Source: Kordia algicida
GTDB taxonomy: Bacteria > Bacteroidota > Bacteroidia > Flavobacteriales > Flavobacteriaceae
Direction: 5' to 3' (one strand)
DNA: 64,000 nucleotides
NCBI RefSeq assembly: GCF_051013375.1
Contig: NZ_CP142125.1
Of this stretch, positions 1-7,536 are shown piece after piece. The notes under the pieces were generated by a model. The model saw only the letters and a program-made list of their open reading frames with translations. It was not told where the DNA came from and did not search any database. Numbering within the stretch: position 1 is the first letter of the stretch; each line of letters starts with the position of its first letter. The position numbers were made by a program, and so were the translations under genes.

Positions 1-68
1 TGAAAAGTAGACGATAACATTTTTAACGAATGGTTTTACAGCTAACGAAAGATACATATTTTTGCGAC

Positions 69-851
69 ATGCAACAGTTTGTAACATATAAAAATATAGA
101 AATTGCGTATTCGGTTTCTGGCAAAGGAAAAGCGCTTGTGTTATTACACGGTTTTCTGGAAACGAGTTCCATGTGGAAAATTTATGTGGACACTTTTTCT
201 AAAACACACAAAGTCATTACGATAGATTTGTTAGGTCATGGAAAAACGCCATGTTTGGGTTACATTCACACGATGGAAGAAATGGCAGAAACGGTTTTTG
301 TGGTGTTGAAAGAACTCAAATTGCGTAAAATTCATCTAGCAGGACATTCTATGGGCGGTTATGTAGCGTTGGCTTTCGCCGAAATGTACCCTGATTATGT
401 AAAAGCTTTGTGTTTGATAAATTCTACTTCGAGAGCTGATAGTGAAGAACGAAAAGTGAACCGTGATCGTGCTATTAACGCCGTAAAACACAATCACAAA
501 CAATTTATTCGTATTTCAATTTCAAACTTATTTCGACCAAAAAATCGTAAAATCTTCGCAGAAACTATCAAAGAAGTCAAAAAAGAAGCCTTGACAACTT
601 CATTACAAGGAATTATAGCGGCTTTAGAAGGTATGAAAATTCGGGAAGATCGTGAAGTGTTGTTGCATTTTTCGCCATATAAAAAAATGATGATTATTGG
701 AAAACGCGATCCAATTTTAGCTTTTGAAGATTTAATAGATCAAACTAAAAACTCAGAAGTTGATGTCGATATTTTTCCTGACGGACATATGAGTCATATA
801 GAAAATGAAGAAGATTTGTTATTTTCTTTAAAAAAATTTGTAGGAAATTAA
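69..851 (+). CDS. alpha/beta-fold hydrolase
   Basis: A 260-residue single-domain alpha/beta hydrolase, probably a cytosolic esterase or thioesterase; the substrate cannot be told. The oxyanion-type LLHGFLE motif lies near residue 26, the nucleophile elbow GHSMGG has its serine at about residue 94, and the acid and histidine are likely in GKRDPI and DGHMSHIE near the C terminus. There is no signal peptide. An in-frame ATG at 30 would add 13 residues. I prefer the ATG at 69 because the family starts a few residues before the YKNIEIAYSVSG strand. A TATTTTTG box (57-64) lies just before it, which would leave almost no leader. The MenH or pimeloyl-ester hydrolase families are alternatives. Confidence 0.85.
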   Translation: MQQFVTYKNIEIAYSVSGKGKALVLLHGFLETSSMWKIYVDTFSKTHKVITIDLLGHGKTPCLGYIHTMEEMAETVFVVLKELKLRKIHLAGHSMGGYVALAFAEMYPDYVKALCLINSTSRADSEERKVNRDRAINAVKHNHKQFIRISISNLFRPKNRKIFAETIKEVKKEALTTSLQGIIAALEGMKIREDREVLLHFSPYKKMMIIGKRDPILAFEDLIDQTKNSEVDVDIFPDGHMSHIENEEDLLFSLKKFVGN

Positions 852-1096
852 TTTAACTTCTCTAAAATCTATCACAATAAAGCTCCTTTAAGAAGTAAAC
901 TGAATATGCAAGTAAGAAATTACTTTTTTCTTTTTAAGATTTTAAATTTATCTATGAAAGAATCTATTTTTAAAACTACCATTCAACTTTTAAAAACGTG
1001 TCGTTCGTCTAAAAAAAGAGTCTTTTCGTCGGATTTATTATTCGGTTTATGTATATTAGTTGTGTCCAAAAATAACTATTTAACCTACTTACCGCC

Positions 1097-1336
1097 ATGG
1101 ATCATACGAGTATAAAAACTACTTTTTCCTTAGGGAAATTATACTGCAGCATTTTCGGTCATCGTTATCGAGTTACGAAAAAAATCACTTCACATGTAAA
1201 CGAATACCAATGCATGCTTTGCAATTGTGAAGCCACCAATGATGACAAAGGGGAATTAACATCATTGACACCTCAACTTAAAGACATTAATAAAACTTTG
1301 GTTTCTTTTCATAAAAAGAAAAATCACGCTTTTTAG
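1097..1336 (+). CDS. small conserved zinc-ribbon-like protein
   Basis: A 79-residue protein of unknown function. It has a Cys near residue 17 followed by FGH, then a CMLC pair and a further Cys (CNCEA), a spacing that resembles the small DUF1660-like zinc ribbons. The second half is basic and ends in a lysine-rich tail. I remember similar proteins as small flavobacterial conserved hypotheticals, but that is memory, not a search. It has no signal peptide and no operon partner. The dispersed repeat begins about 10 bases after its stop. It could bind a metal or nucleic acid; nothing more specific is supported. Confidence 0.65.
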   Translation: MDHTSIKTTFSLGKLYCSIFGHRYRVTKKITSHVNEYQCMLCNCEATNDDKGELTSLTPQLKDINKTLVSFHKKKNHAF

Positions 1337-1346
1337 ACGACTTAGA

Positions 1347-1653
1347 ATTAATGTAGCAATTTGAAAGTTTGGAAATGTTGTAATTAGTTTCAAATAATGA
1401 TCTCAGAAACAACCTTGAATCATTGAATTTTTAAATCCTTGAATTGAGTGAAGCGAAAAAATAGGCATTAGCTTTTGGGTATTAGGTATTGGTCAAGTTA
1501 TAAGAGTAATTGGAAATTCAAACTAAAATATGAACATACTTTGAGCGACAGCGATACTTAAATTTTAATGTGGCAATTAGTTTCAAATAATGATCTCAGA
1601 AACAACCTTGAATCTTTGAATTTTTAAATCTTTGAATTGATGAGCAAAGCGAA
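1347..1653. repeat. dispersed intergenic repeat, short form (about 193-bp period)
   Basis: This fills the space between the convergent genes at 1097 and 1655. It carries two copies of a segment starting gaaacaaccttgaat (at 1406 and 1599). Between them lies a block also present in the 28.8-30.3 kb array, including a gagcgacagcgatac run. Its right end, gagcaaagcgaa, stops one base before the reverse-strand TAG stop of the membrane-protein gene. I see no open reading frame with coding character. Confidence 0.85.
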
Positions 1654-1654
1654 T

Positions 1655-2278
1655 CTATTCTTCCATCTGCTTCAAAATTTCCTCCAACTTCCGAACATGC
1701 ACACCATACAATTGATCTGCCCATTTTACCGTGATGTAGTAAATACATACACAAGAAACCAAATATCCAAAAATGACCAATAGTAATGTTGATGTTGGCA
1801 TTTGCAACAAAAACCATTCTGAGAAACGATCTGCACCACGATGCTCAACACCCATAAAGATTGCCGCTACCGAAATTGGTAACAACAACGAACCTGCAAT
1901 GATTCCCGTTTTGTAGACTTCCATTGTCAATTTTATGTCATGGATAAATCGTAAAATAGTTTCCTTTGTTTGTTGTGCCACACTTGAGGTTCGGCGTAAA
2001 AACCAAACCATTTTTGCCAAATATCCCAAGGTCATTAAACTCGTGACAAACATGAGAATTAAATATACAGCACGTGGCAATTCATACATTTTTACCAGCG
2101 CAGGAAATGCGAAAAATATAACGATTCCTGTCAATTGCGTGGCAATTTCACCTTTCATCGTCTTACGGATTTTGGCAATTGGCATTTGACTTTCTTTTAA
2201 ATCTTCTAAACTGCTTGGCAACTGAAAATCATCTTGATTCTCATCATCCATCAATTCTTTTATTTTATCAAAATCCAT
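1655..2278 (-). CDS. four-helix membrane protein paired with an ECF sigma factor
   Basis: A 207-residue protein with an acidic cytosolic N-terminal region (residues 1-40) and four hydrophobic segments at about 46-64, 70-93, 124-144 and 159-184. A charged tail ends in a short Leu/Glu-rich helix. Its start lies inside the upstream sigma-factor gene, overlapping by 11 bases, so the two are translationally linked. By position it is a candidate membrane regulator or anti-sigma partner, but I see no recognised anti-sigma domain. The assignment is therefore inference from operon structure only. The repeat element touches its stop codon. Confidence 0.75.
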   Translation of the reverse strand: MDFDKIKELMDDENQDDFQLPSSLEDLKESQMPIAKIRKTMKGEIATQLTGIVIFFAFPALVKMYELPRAVYLILMFVTSLMTLGYLAKMVWFLRRTSSVAQQTKETILRFIHDIKLTMEVYKTGIIAGSLLLPISVAAIFMGVEHRGADRFSEWFLLQMPTSTLLLVIFGYLVSCVCIYYITVKWADQLYGVHVRKLEEILKQMEE

Positions 2279-2771
2279 GGCTTTGTTTTTTTATAATTTC
2301 TTTTAATTTTTTCTTCGTTCGATTCAGTTTTACGCGAACATTTACTGGTGACATTCCTAAGTTTTTGGCAATTTCTTCTCCCGAAAAACCTTCTATAAAC
2401 TGAAAAATTAGTGCCTTTTCTATTTTATTTAACTCATGTACAGCTTTGTAAAAAGCCTTCAATTGTTGTTCTTTTTCATCCGAATAATCTTCCTGTGCCA
2501 ATTGTACATGTTCTGGCATTTTGTAGTTGTCAGGCTTCCGCTTTTCTTTCTTAAAAAATACAATTGCCGTATTGAGTGCTACCCGATACATCCAACTCGA
2601 AAACTGACTTTTTCCATTGAATGATTTGACAGATTTCCAGAGTTGCAAGATAATTTCTTGTACCAAATCTTCACGGTCTGCCGCATCTTCAAAGTAGATG
2701 CGGGAAACCTTGTGAATGATTCCTTTGTGAATCGTGATTTTGTTTAGAAATTCTTGTTCTGTAAGTTCCAA
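2268..2771 (-). CDS. ECF-type RNA polymerase sigma factor
   Basis: A 167-residue sigma-70 family protein. Region 2 spans roughly residues 22-75, with the EDLVQEI and SQFSSWMYRVALN motifs for core binding and -10 recognition. Region 4 spans about 110-155, with a helix-turn-helix around GEEIAKNLGMSPVNVRVKLNR. The length is usual for extracytoplasmic-function sigma factors. It heads a two-gene unit with the overlapping membrane protein, an arrangement typical of sigma factors controlled from the membrane. The TraB/GumN-like gene ends 10 bases upstream on the same strand, so all three may be cotranscribed. The regulon cannot be read from the sequence. Confidence 0.92.
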   Translation of the reverse strand: MELTEQEFLNKITIHKGIIHKVSRIYFEDAADREDLVQEIILQLWKSVKSFNGKSQFSSWMYRVALNTAIVFFKKEKRKPDNYKMPEHVQLAQEDYSDEKEQQLKAFYKAVHELNKIEKALIFQFIEGFSGEEIAKNLGMSPVNVRVKLNRTKKKLKEIIKKQSHGF

Positions 2772-2781
2772 AGAGTTGCTT

Positions 2782-3633
2782 TTAGTGTACTGGAGTTACT
2801 TTATAACCTTGTTTGCGTAATAAATGAATCACGCCGTTATTACCTACTAAATGTGCTGATCCAACAGCAAATAAATTACTTTGTTTCTTCATAAGATCAG
2901 GCATCAACTTTACCCAATTTGTGTTGCGATAAGTTAGCATCCAATATTCGGCATTTTCGTTAAAAAAACGTTTGTCATTCATCACTTCAAACAATGCTGT
3001 AATGTTTTCGTTTTTATAGTTGGTTACCATTTCTTTAAACATGAGTTTGTATTCTTGATGCAATTCAATTTGTTGCCATAAAAAATCTTTTGGATAGGCT
3101 TTTGCAAAATAATCCAATTGATTGTCTAAGGTTTCCAAACCTGCAATTTTTTTGTGTTGCGCTTTCGCTAGATTGATTAATTCAAACTCGTACATTTTTT
3201 TTGTAGGACAGTTCAAACTCTGCTGAATCAATAATGTATAAACGGTCATCAAGGTATAATTGTCAACCATTTGTAACGACATATTCATTTCTTTCTTTAG
3301 CAAGTTGTCTAAGTATATTTGTTGTTCTTTTGATAATTCTTCCGTTAATTTCCCTGAAGACATCATTTTTTGTTGTGCTGCCATCAGTGCTTTTGTATCA
3401 GATAAATCTACTTCCAACACTAAATTTTCAGTTTTGTTAAAAGCCTTTGTGACTTTTTTAGGAATTGAAAAATCATCTTCACATAAAATATGAACCGTTC
3501 CAAGAAGATACGATGGCTTTGCCAAGTCTTTATGTTCAATTTTCCACAATACGGAGTTTTCAAGTTTCTTGTCTTGTGCATTTCCTATAAAACTGCTTAC
3601 GATAAAGCCAATAAGTATGATTAGTTTTTTCAT
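2782..3633 (-). CDS. secreted TraB/GumN family protein
   Basis: A 283-residue exported protein. A signal peptide covers the first ~19 residues, cleaved after GNAQ. The family's paired motifs are visible: SYLLGTVHILCEDD near residue 45, and FAVGSAHLVGNNGVIHLL near the C terminus with its Gly/His residues. TraB/GumN (Tiki-like) proteins are thought to be metal-dependent peptidases or polymer-processing proteins. The two His-containing motifs fit a metal site, but the substrate is unknown. It is the first gene of a possible unit with the sigma factor and membrane protein downstream. Confidence 0.87.
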   Translation of the reverse strand: MKKLIILIGFIVSSFIGNAQDKKLENSVLWKIEHKDLAKPSYLLGTVHILCEDDFSIPKKVTKAFNKTENLVLEVDLSDTKALMAAQQKMMSSGKLTEELSKEQQIYLDNLLKKEMNMSLQMVDNYTLMTVYTLLIQQSLNCPTKKMYEFELINLAKAQHKKIAGLETLDNQLDYFAKAYPKDFLWQQIELHQEYKLMFKEMVTNYKNENITALFEVMNDKRFFNENAEYWMLTYRNTNWVKLMPDLMKKQSNLFAVGSAHLVGNNGVIHLLRKQGYKVTPVH

Positions 3634-3660
3634 GTTTTTTGTTTTTACGATGTATCATCA

Positions 3661-3679
3661 TGCTGAACTTGATTCAGCA
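3661..3679. repeat. extragenic palindrome TGCTGAA-N5-TTCAGCA
   Basis: A perfect 7-bp inverted repeat with a 5-base loop, in the gap between the TraB/GumN gene and the first peptide gene. Variants of the same ctgaa...ttcag core recur in other gaps (4202-4216, 5115-5129, 45776-45790), which suggests a dispersed palindromic repeat family rather than a local operator. Confidence 0.6.
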
Positions 3680-3824
3680 TCTTACTAGCTAGCCTAAGAT
3701 CCTATATGTTTTTTAGGATGATAATAGATCAATTAATTTCTATTTGCTCCGTAAGTATCGACTTTAAAAATATGTTACAAAAAAAAGATGAAATTTATTT
3801 TTTTTCTTTTATTCAGAAAGCTTC

Positions 3825-3865
3825 TCGTAATTTATAAATGGCGATTCGCTTTTTATAAATTACGA
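3825..3865. promoter_or_regulatory. 41-bp near-perfect palindrome upstream of the RiPP precursor
   Basis: The arms at 3825-3838 and 3852-3865 are exact reverse complements (TCGTAATTTATAAA). The interior again holds an inverted gcga/tcgc pair around one base, so almost the whole 41 bp is palindromic. It ends 23 bases before the candidate -7 box of the peptide gene and so abuts the -33 region. It could be an operator for a dimeric regulator or a transcript hairpin; the position favours an operator. Confidence 0.6.
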
Positions 3866-3888
3866 ACACCTATGGTTTTTTAAAACCC

Positions 3889-3896
3889 TAATTTTG
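3889..3896 (+). promoter_or_regulatory. candidate Bacteroidota -7 promoter box (TAATTTTG)
   Basis: This matches the TAnnTTTG consensus, 43 bases upstream of the peptide ATG at 3940. No clear TTG -33 element was found at the expected distance; the palindrome occupies the adjoining upstream sequence. Confidence 0.4.
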
Positions 3897-3939
3897 AGTT
3901 AATTGCATCAAAAATTAATTCATTAAAAACATCATAATT

Positions 3940-4134
3940 ATGAAAAAACAAACATTAAAAAACTTGTCTTTAAACAAAAGGGCAATTTCTAAAATTAACT
4001 CTACTGGAGTTCAGGGTGGTTTGCATTCAGGATTGGAAGTTACCTGTCCAAATTTTTGTAGAGTAACCAAAGATGATGGAGCATTATGTCAGTTTACAAA
4101 AGATGGTGGTCCTGTTTGCCAAAACAATAAATAA
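3940..4134 (+). CDS. RiPP precursor peptide, LNK...GG leader (class I lanthipeptide-like)
   Basis: A 64-residue peptide. The leader has the flavobacterial pattern MKKxxLKxLSLNKxxIS and ends in Gly26-Gly27, a typical cleavage site for a peptidase-containing exporter. The 37-residue core has cysteines at 36, 40, 50 and 60, with a few Thr/Ser. It contains an internal near-duplication, TKDDGALCQ and TKDGGPVCQ. No cyclase, dehydratase, radical-SAM enzyme or exporter lies nearby, so it would have to be processed by enzymes encoded elsewhere. Two relatives at 34192 and 34504 have leaders of identical length. The lanthipeptide class is inferred from the leader type; the ring chemistry is unknown. Confidence 0.85.
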   Translation: MKKQTLKNLSLNKRAISKINSTGVQGGLHSGLEVTCPNFCRVTKDDGALCQFTKDGGPVCQNNK

Positions 4135-4149
4135 TTCTTTTTTTATAGA

Positions 4150-4391
4150 AAAAACGAAGCTGTTTAAAAAGTGTACTGAAACGTCATTCTGGACTTGATA
4201 CTGAAATAAATTCAGCACAGGTTCCAGAATCTTATCATATTGATTTTCAACTGTTATGAGAAACTGAAATGCTTGCATTCATGAATACCAAATTATCAAA
4301 TAGATATACATGAATAATCAAGCTTGTCTTGAGCGACAGTCGAAAGGTTGGGTTTGACGAAATCTGTACTTTTTAGACAGCTTCGTTTTTG
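4150..4391. repeat. MITE-like intergenic element with 23-bp terminal inverted repeats
   Basis: The left end (4150-4172) and right end (4369-4391) are reverse complements at 22 of 23 positions. Between them are smaller palindromic stretches (a ctgaa...ttcag core; ttctgga/tccagaa). It begins 16 bases after the peptide stop and ends just before the RidA-like gene on the other strand. The T-run at its right end and A-run at its left end mean it could also act as a two-way terminator. A degenerate relative lies at 45709-45846. Confidence 0.7.
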
Positions 4392-4412
4392 TATCTATAT
4401 TTTTGGTTAAAA

Positions 4413-4892
4413 TTACTTTGCGGCAATCACATCAATTTCAATTTTTGCTCCTATTGCCAATCCGCCAGCAGCAAATGTTGTACGTGCAGGTTTGTTTGGA
4501 AAATACTGAACGTACACACTATTAAAATCTTTAAAATCGTTGATATCTGCTAAAATCACTGTGCATTTTACCACACGATCCAAAGAAGAATTGTGTTGTG
4601 CTAAAACCGCTTTGATGTTTTCAATGGCTTGTTTCGTCTCTGCTTTGATGCCGCCAGCAACTAACATTCCTTTTTTATGATCTTTTCCTATTTGACCAGA
4701 TAAGAATAACAGATTTTCTGTCTCTACAGCGGCACTAAAAGGCGTATTTTGACGTTCTGCTAAGTGTGAAGCGTGAAATGTAATGTCATTACTTTTGTTG
4801 TCGTTAGTATTATTGTTGTCATTATTATTGGAAGTTTGACAACTTACCAAGCATAGTAACAATACCGAACAAAGGGAAAAGATGATTTTCAC
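4413..4892 (-). CDS. lipoprotein with a RidA (YjgF/UK114) domain
   Basis: A 159-residue protein. The N terminus is a lipoprotein signal ending in the lipobox LVSC, followed by an Asn/Asp-rich linker to about residue 37. A complete RidA-like domain fills the rest. The conserved PARTTF motif holds the arginine equivalent to the catalytic Arg105 of enamine/imine deaminases, and the C-terminal IEIDVIA strand is present. RidA proteins normally work in the cytosol on reactive enamines made by PLP enzymes. A lipid-anchored, exported copy suggests another role or substrate in the envelope. It stands alone in its orientation. Confidence 0.88.
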   Translation of the reverse strand: MKIIFSLCSVLLLCLVSCQTSNNNDNNNTNDNKSNDITFHASHLAERQNTPFSAAVETENLLFLSGQIGKDHKKGMLVAGGIKAETKQAIENIKAVLAQHNSSLDRVVKCTVILADINDFKDFNSVYVQYFPNKPARTTFAAGGLAIGAKIEIDVIAAK

Positions 4893-5495
4893 AAGATTGA
4901 GTTTTTGGTTGGTAACAAATTTAAGGAATTTACACTTCGACTCCGCTTAGTGCAAGACTTATATTTGATTTTCCGAATTTGATTAGATTGCTCAATTTAA
5001 CGTCAGTTCGATATAAATCATTCAATTTACATTTATAGTAATTTTAGAAATAATTCTTCTATATAATTCATTTTTAGCGCTTTATTTTCGTTTTCTTTGC
5101 TTACCCAAAGAATACTGAATCAAGTTCAGCACAGGCATCAACAAAAGAAAGGGAACTTTTAGTTCGTATGATTTCTATTTTCAATTATGGAACTCATGAA
5201 TCTTCGATTTCCAGAGGTATTTTTAGTTTTTCTTTTAGGGAAAAACTAAAACCGCATGAATTTTTCTAAATTTTAGTTCACCATGCTCTATTTTCTGTTA
5301 TGGAGTTCATGAATTAACATTTCTCCAAGGTTTCGAAAATTTTTAACGAAAAACTCCTGCTATACTGCGGAAAAGAAAAGTTTCAAACTAAAATTTTTAC
5401 GTCGAACTCACGTTAATTTAAAAAAGAGTTTCTCGAGAAAAGGTCTAAAAGCAAAACGATCTAATATCTAACAGCGAAGCAGTTTAACATCTATA
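4893..5495. other. 603-bp intergenic region with degenerate repeat remnants
   Basis: AT-rich and without a convincing reading frame. It holds a ctgaatcaagttcag palindrome (5115-5129) and two related segments around ggaactcatgaat (about 5189) and ggagttcatgaat (about 5300). A phrase with tttgcttacccaaag near 5096 resembles other flavobacterial intergenic repeats I have seen. It looks like layered remnants of dispersed repeats rather than a lost gene. Confidence 0.5.
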
Positions 5496-6758
5496 TTAGA
5501 AATACTGACCAATTCCAAAGACAATTCCGCGACTTGCATTTTTGGTAATTCCGTATCCGTAATCGATTCGGAAAATGGCATTAAAAATTCGCTTGTGAAT
5601 GAATCGCAAGCCAACTCCTGGATAAATTCTAAAATTGTCACTGTCTGCAAAATCACTAAAATTGCCTCCTGGATTTCGCCAAGTTCCTGCATCTATAAAT
5701 CCGTTTCCTTGTAAGATAAACCAGCCTTTTTCATATAACGTGTAGCGATATTCTGAGTTCAGCACCAAACTTGCTGTTCCACGATCAATAATGTTTCCAA
5801 CACCACGAATGTTTAAGTTATTGTCTACCGAAAATGGCGCAAATGGACTTGCGTTGTTGGAAGCTACTCCAAAACGAAAGCGATTTGCCCAGTTTCCTTT
5901 TTTGCCAACTCGCGCGAAGTATAAAAAGTCGCTCCAACCAATGAGGAAGTTGTCTTGAAAATTATTTTCTGTCGTTACGTATTGCAAATAGAGTGTATTT
6001 TTGGTGCCTTCTATGTATTGGTAATCGTAGTTCAATCCGTCGTATTCGTAGACAAATTTTAGCATTTGTTTGTCTAGTTTTAGGTTTTGTGGAATGGACT
6101 CTGAAGTCAAGCCATTTAAATAATTGTATTCTTCGGTAAAAACGTTGATTCCGAATTGCAAGCGATGTTTGAAATTTATTTGATACAACGCCAATACTTC
6201 AAACGCAGTATTGCTGTATTTGTAGTTTGCCGAACCATCATCAAAGAATAAAGGTTCTTCACTTGTCCAATTTTGATGATTGATGGCAATTCCCAAGCTT
6301 CGTGTAAACAGGTTTGGCGCACGCAGATTGATTCCGTATGAGTCAAATCCGTTATTTTGGTAAAATCCGCCAAAAGCGATATTTCTCCCTAAAAAATTAT
6401 AGTCGTACAGTCCAATTTTATACGCAACTTGTTCATTAGTTGTCGTCCACAAATTTGCATTTGGAATAAGCGTAAAGTTTTCTTCTATATTGTAAAATAC
6501 ATTGTACAGATTGTCATGCGATTTAAATACTTGATAATACGCATGTGAAACTCCTGCCAAACGTTTCAGCAGAATGACATCTTTTTCTAGTTGAAGCGAA
6601 TCTAACACATCACCATTTCGAACACTGACATATTTTTTTAGAAAACCAACTTTGTTCTTTTTTTGTCCCTGAAATTTGACATCATAGACGATATTGTCTT
6701 GCGCAATTCCCTGAAAGGCAACACATAAAAATATAAAAAGTAGTCGTATTTTTTTCAT
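5496..6758 (-). CDS. outer-membrane Omp85/BamA-like protein with one POTRA-like domain
   Basis: About 420 residues. The chosen ATG (6758) starts a clear signal peptide (MKKIRLLFIFLCVAFQG) and lies two bases after the stop of the preceding lipoprotein gene. A longer frame to 6803 would overlap that gene. Mature residues ~20-95 look like a single POTRA domain, ending in the YNIEEN strand. The remainder is alternating aromatic/hydrophobic strands with LNIRGVG and a C-terminal strand ending in Phe, typical of the 16-stranded Omp85 barrel. It is too short for BamA itself, which has five POTRA domains. It could be a TamA/TpsB-like translocator or a lipoprotein-surface factor working with the adjacent lipoprotein. 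Confidence 0.85.
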   Translation of the reverse strand: MKKIRLLFIFLCVAFQGIAQDNIVYDVKFQGQKKNKVGFLKKYVSVRNGDVLDSLQLEKDVILLKRLAGVSHAYYQVFKSHDNLYNVFYNIEENFTLIPNANLWTTTNEQVAYKIGLYDYNFLGRNIAFGGFYQNNGFDSYGINLRAPNLFTRSLGIAINHQNWTSEEPLFFDDGSANYKYSNTAFEVLALYQINFKHRLQFGINVFTEEYNYLNGLTSESIPQNLKLDKQMLKFVYEYDGLNYDYQYIEGTKNTLYLQYVTTENNFQDNFLIGWSDFLYFARVGKKGNWANRFRFGVASNNASPFAPFSVDNNLNIRGVGNIIDRGTASLVLNSEYRYTLYEKGWFILQGNGFIDAGTWRNPGGNFSDFADSDNFRIYPGVGLRFIHKRIFNAIFRIDYGYGITKNASRGIVFGIGQYF

Positions 6759-6760
6759 AG

Positions 6761-7525
6761 CTATTGAGCCACAAAGATATCTTGAATTACTGTATTTACC
6801 CAATTATCAGCACTAACATCCATTAACGTAAACTTATAGGAGTTGTTAATTGTCAGATCAATAGGGTTTTCTTCCGAAATATTAAGCACCACATTTGAAG
6901 TGTCGTAATATTGAAATTTATTCTCGTTAGTGTATGTTCCTGATAGCAGTCCGTTGTCAACTGTAGAAACTATTTGAAAGTAAATAGCGTTGTCGCCATT
7001 TGTGTTGTGTTCCCATGAAAATAATGGCATTTTAGAAGTTTCCTGATTGATTGTTATTTCATTCGTCCAGACTGTCGGCTTTGATATATTTTTGGTTCGA
7101 ATCGGATTGGAAAGTTTGATTTCATCATTTAATTCATACGTTACAATAACCCATTGATCTTCTCCAAAAGAACGCGTAAATTGCTCGATATAACCTTCAA
7201 AAAGTGGTGTCGAAGTAATTGCCAAGCGTCTGTAATTTGTATAATCATTTTTGTCAACGTTAGCAGTATTTGTTTCAAAAAACTGAACATTACTTGCACC
7301 TTCTTCCAAATAATAATACACATTTACTATATCAGAATTGTTTGCATCACTTGCCGCACAAGCAATGACAGCACCAGTTTCCACCGTGCGATTTGCAATA
7401 ATATCTGATAGCTTTTCGGTATTTTCTAAGTTGATTACAGCTTCAGAATCATCTGATTGACATGAACTGATTGCAAAAAATAATAGGATGCAAGTGCTAA
7501 ATTGTATTATTTTTAATGTGTTCAT
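6761..7525 (-). CDS. hypothetical lipoprotein
   Basis: A 254-residue protein with a lipoprotein signal (lipobox ISSC at about residues 19-22) followed by an acidic mature N terminus (QSDDSEA). I do not recognise a domain. The mature part is rich in short beta-strand patterns, Asn and Thr, like many surface or periplasmic beta-sandwich lipoproteins of this phylum. It is two bases upstream of the Omp85-like gene and 11 bases downstream of the glycosidase gene, so it is likely in one transcript. A cargo or partner of the Omp85-like barrel is a reasonable guess only. Confidence 0.75.
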   Translation of the reverse strand: MNTLKIIQFSTCILLFFAISSCQSDDSEAVINLENTEKLSDIIANRTVETGAVIACAASDANNSDIVNVYYYLEEGASNVQFFETNTANVDKNDYTNYRRLAITSTPLFEGYIEQFTRSFGEDQWVIVTYELNDEIKLSNPIRTKNISKPTVWTNEITINQETSKMPLFSWEHNTNGDNAIYFQIVSTVDNGLLSGTYTNENKFQYYDTSNVVLNISEENPIDLTINNSYKFTLMDVSADNWVNTVIQDIFVAQ

Positions 7526-7536
7526 TCGTTATTTTT

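Noticed and set aside
906..1115. Open frame of 69 codons before the zinc-ribbon-like gene
   Set aside because: It overlaps the better gene at 1097, has no motif, and its composition looks like translated AT-rich spacer.
5468..5692. Minus-strand frame of 74 codons overlapping the Omp85-like gene end
   Set aside because: It is a shadow in another frame of the 3' end of that gene.
6759..6803. Longer start for the Omp85-like gene
   Set aside because: It would overlap the preceding lipoprotein gene and place residues before a clear signal peptide at 6758.
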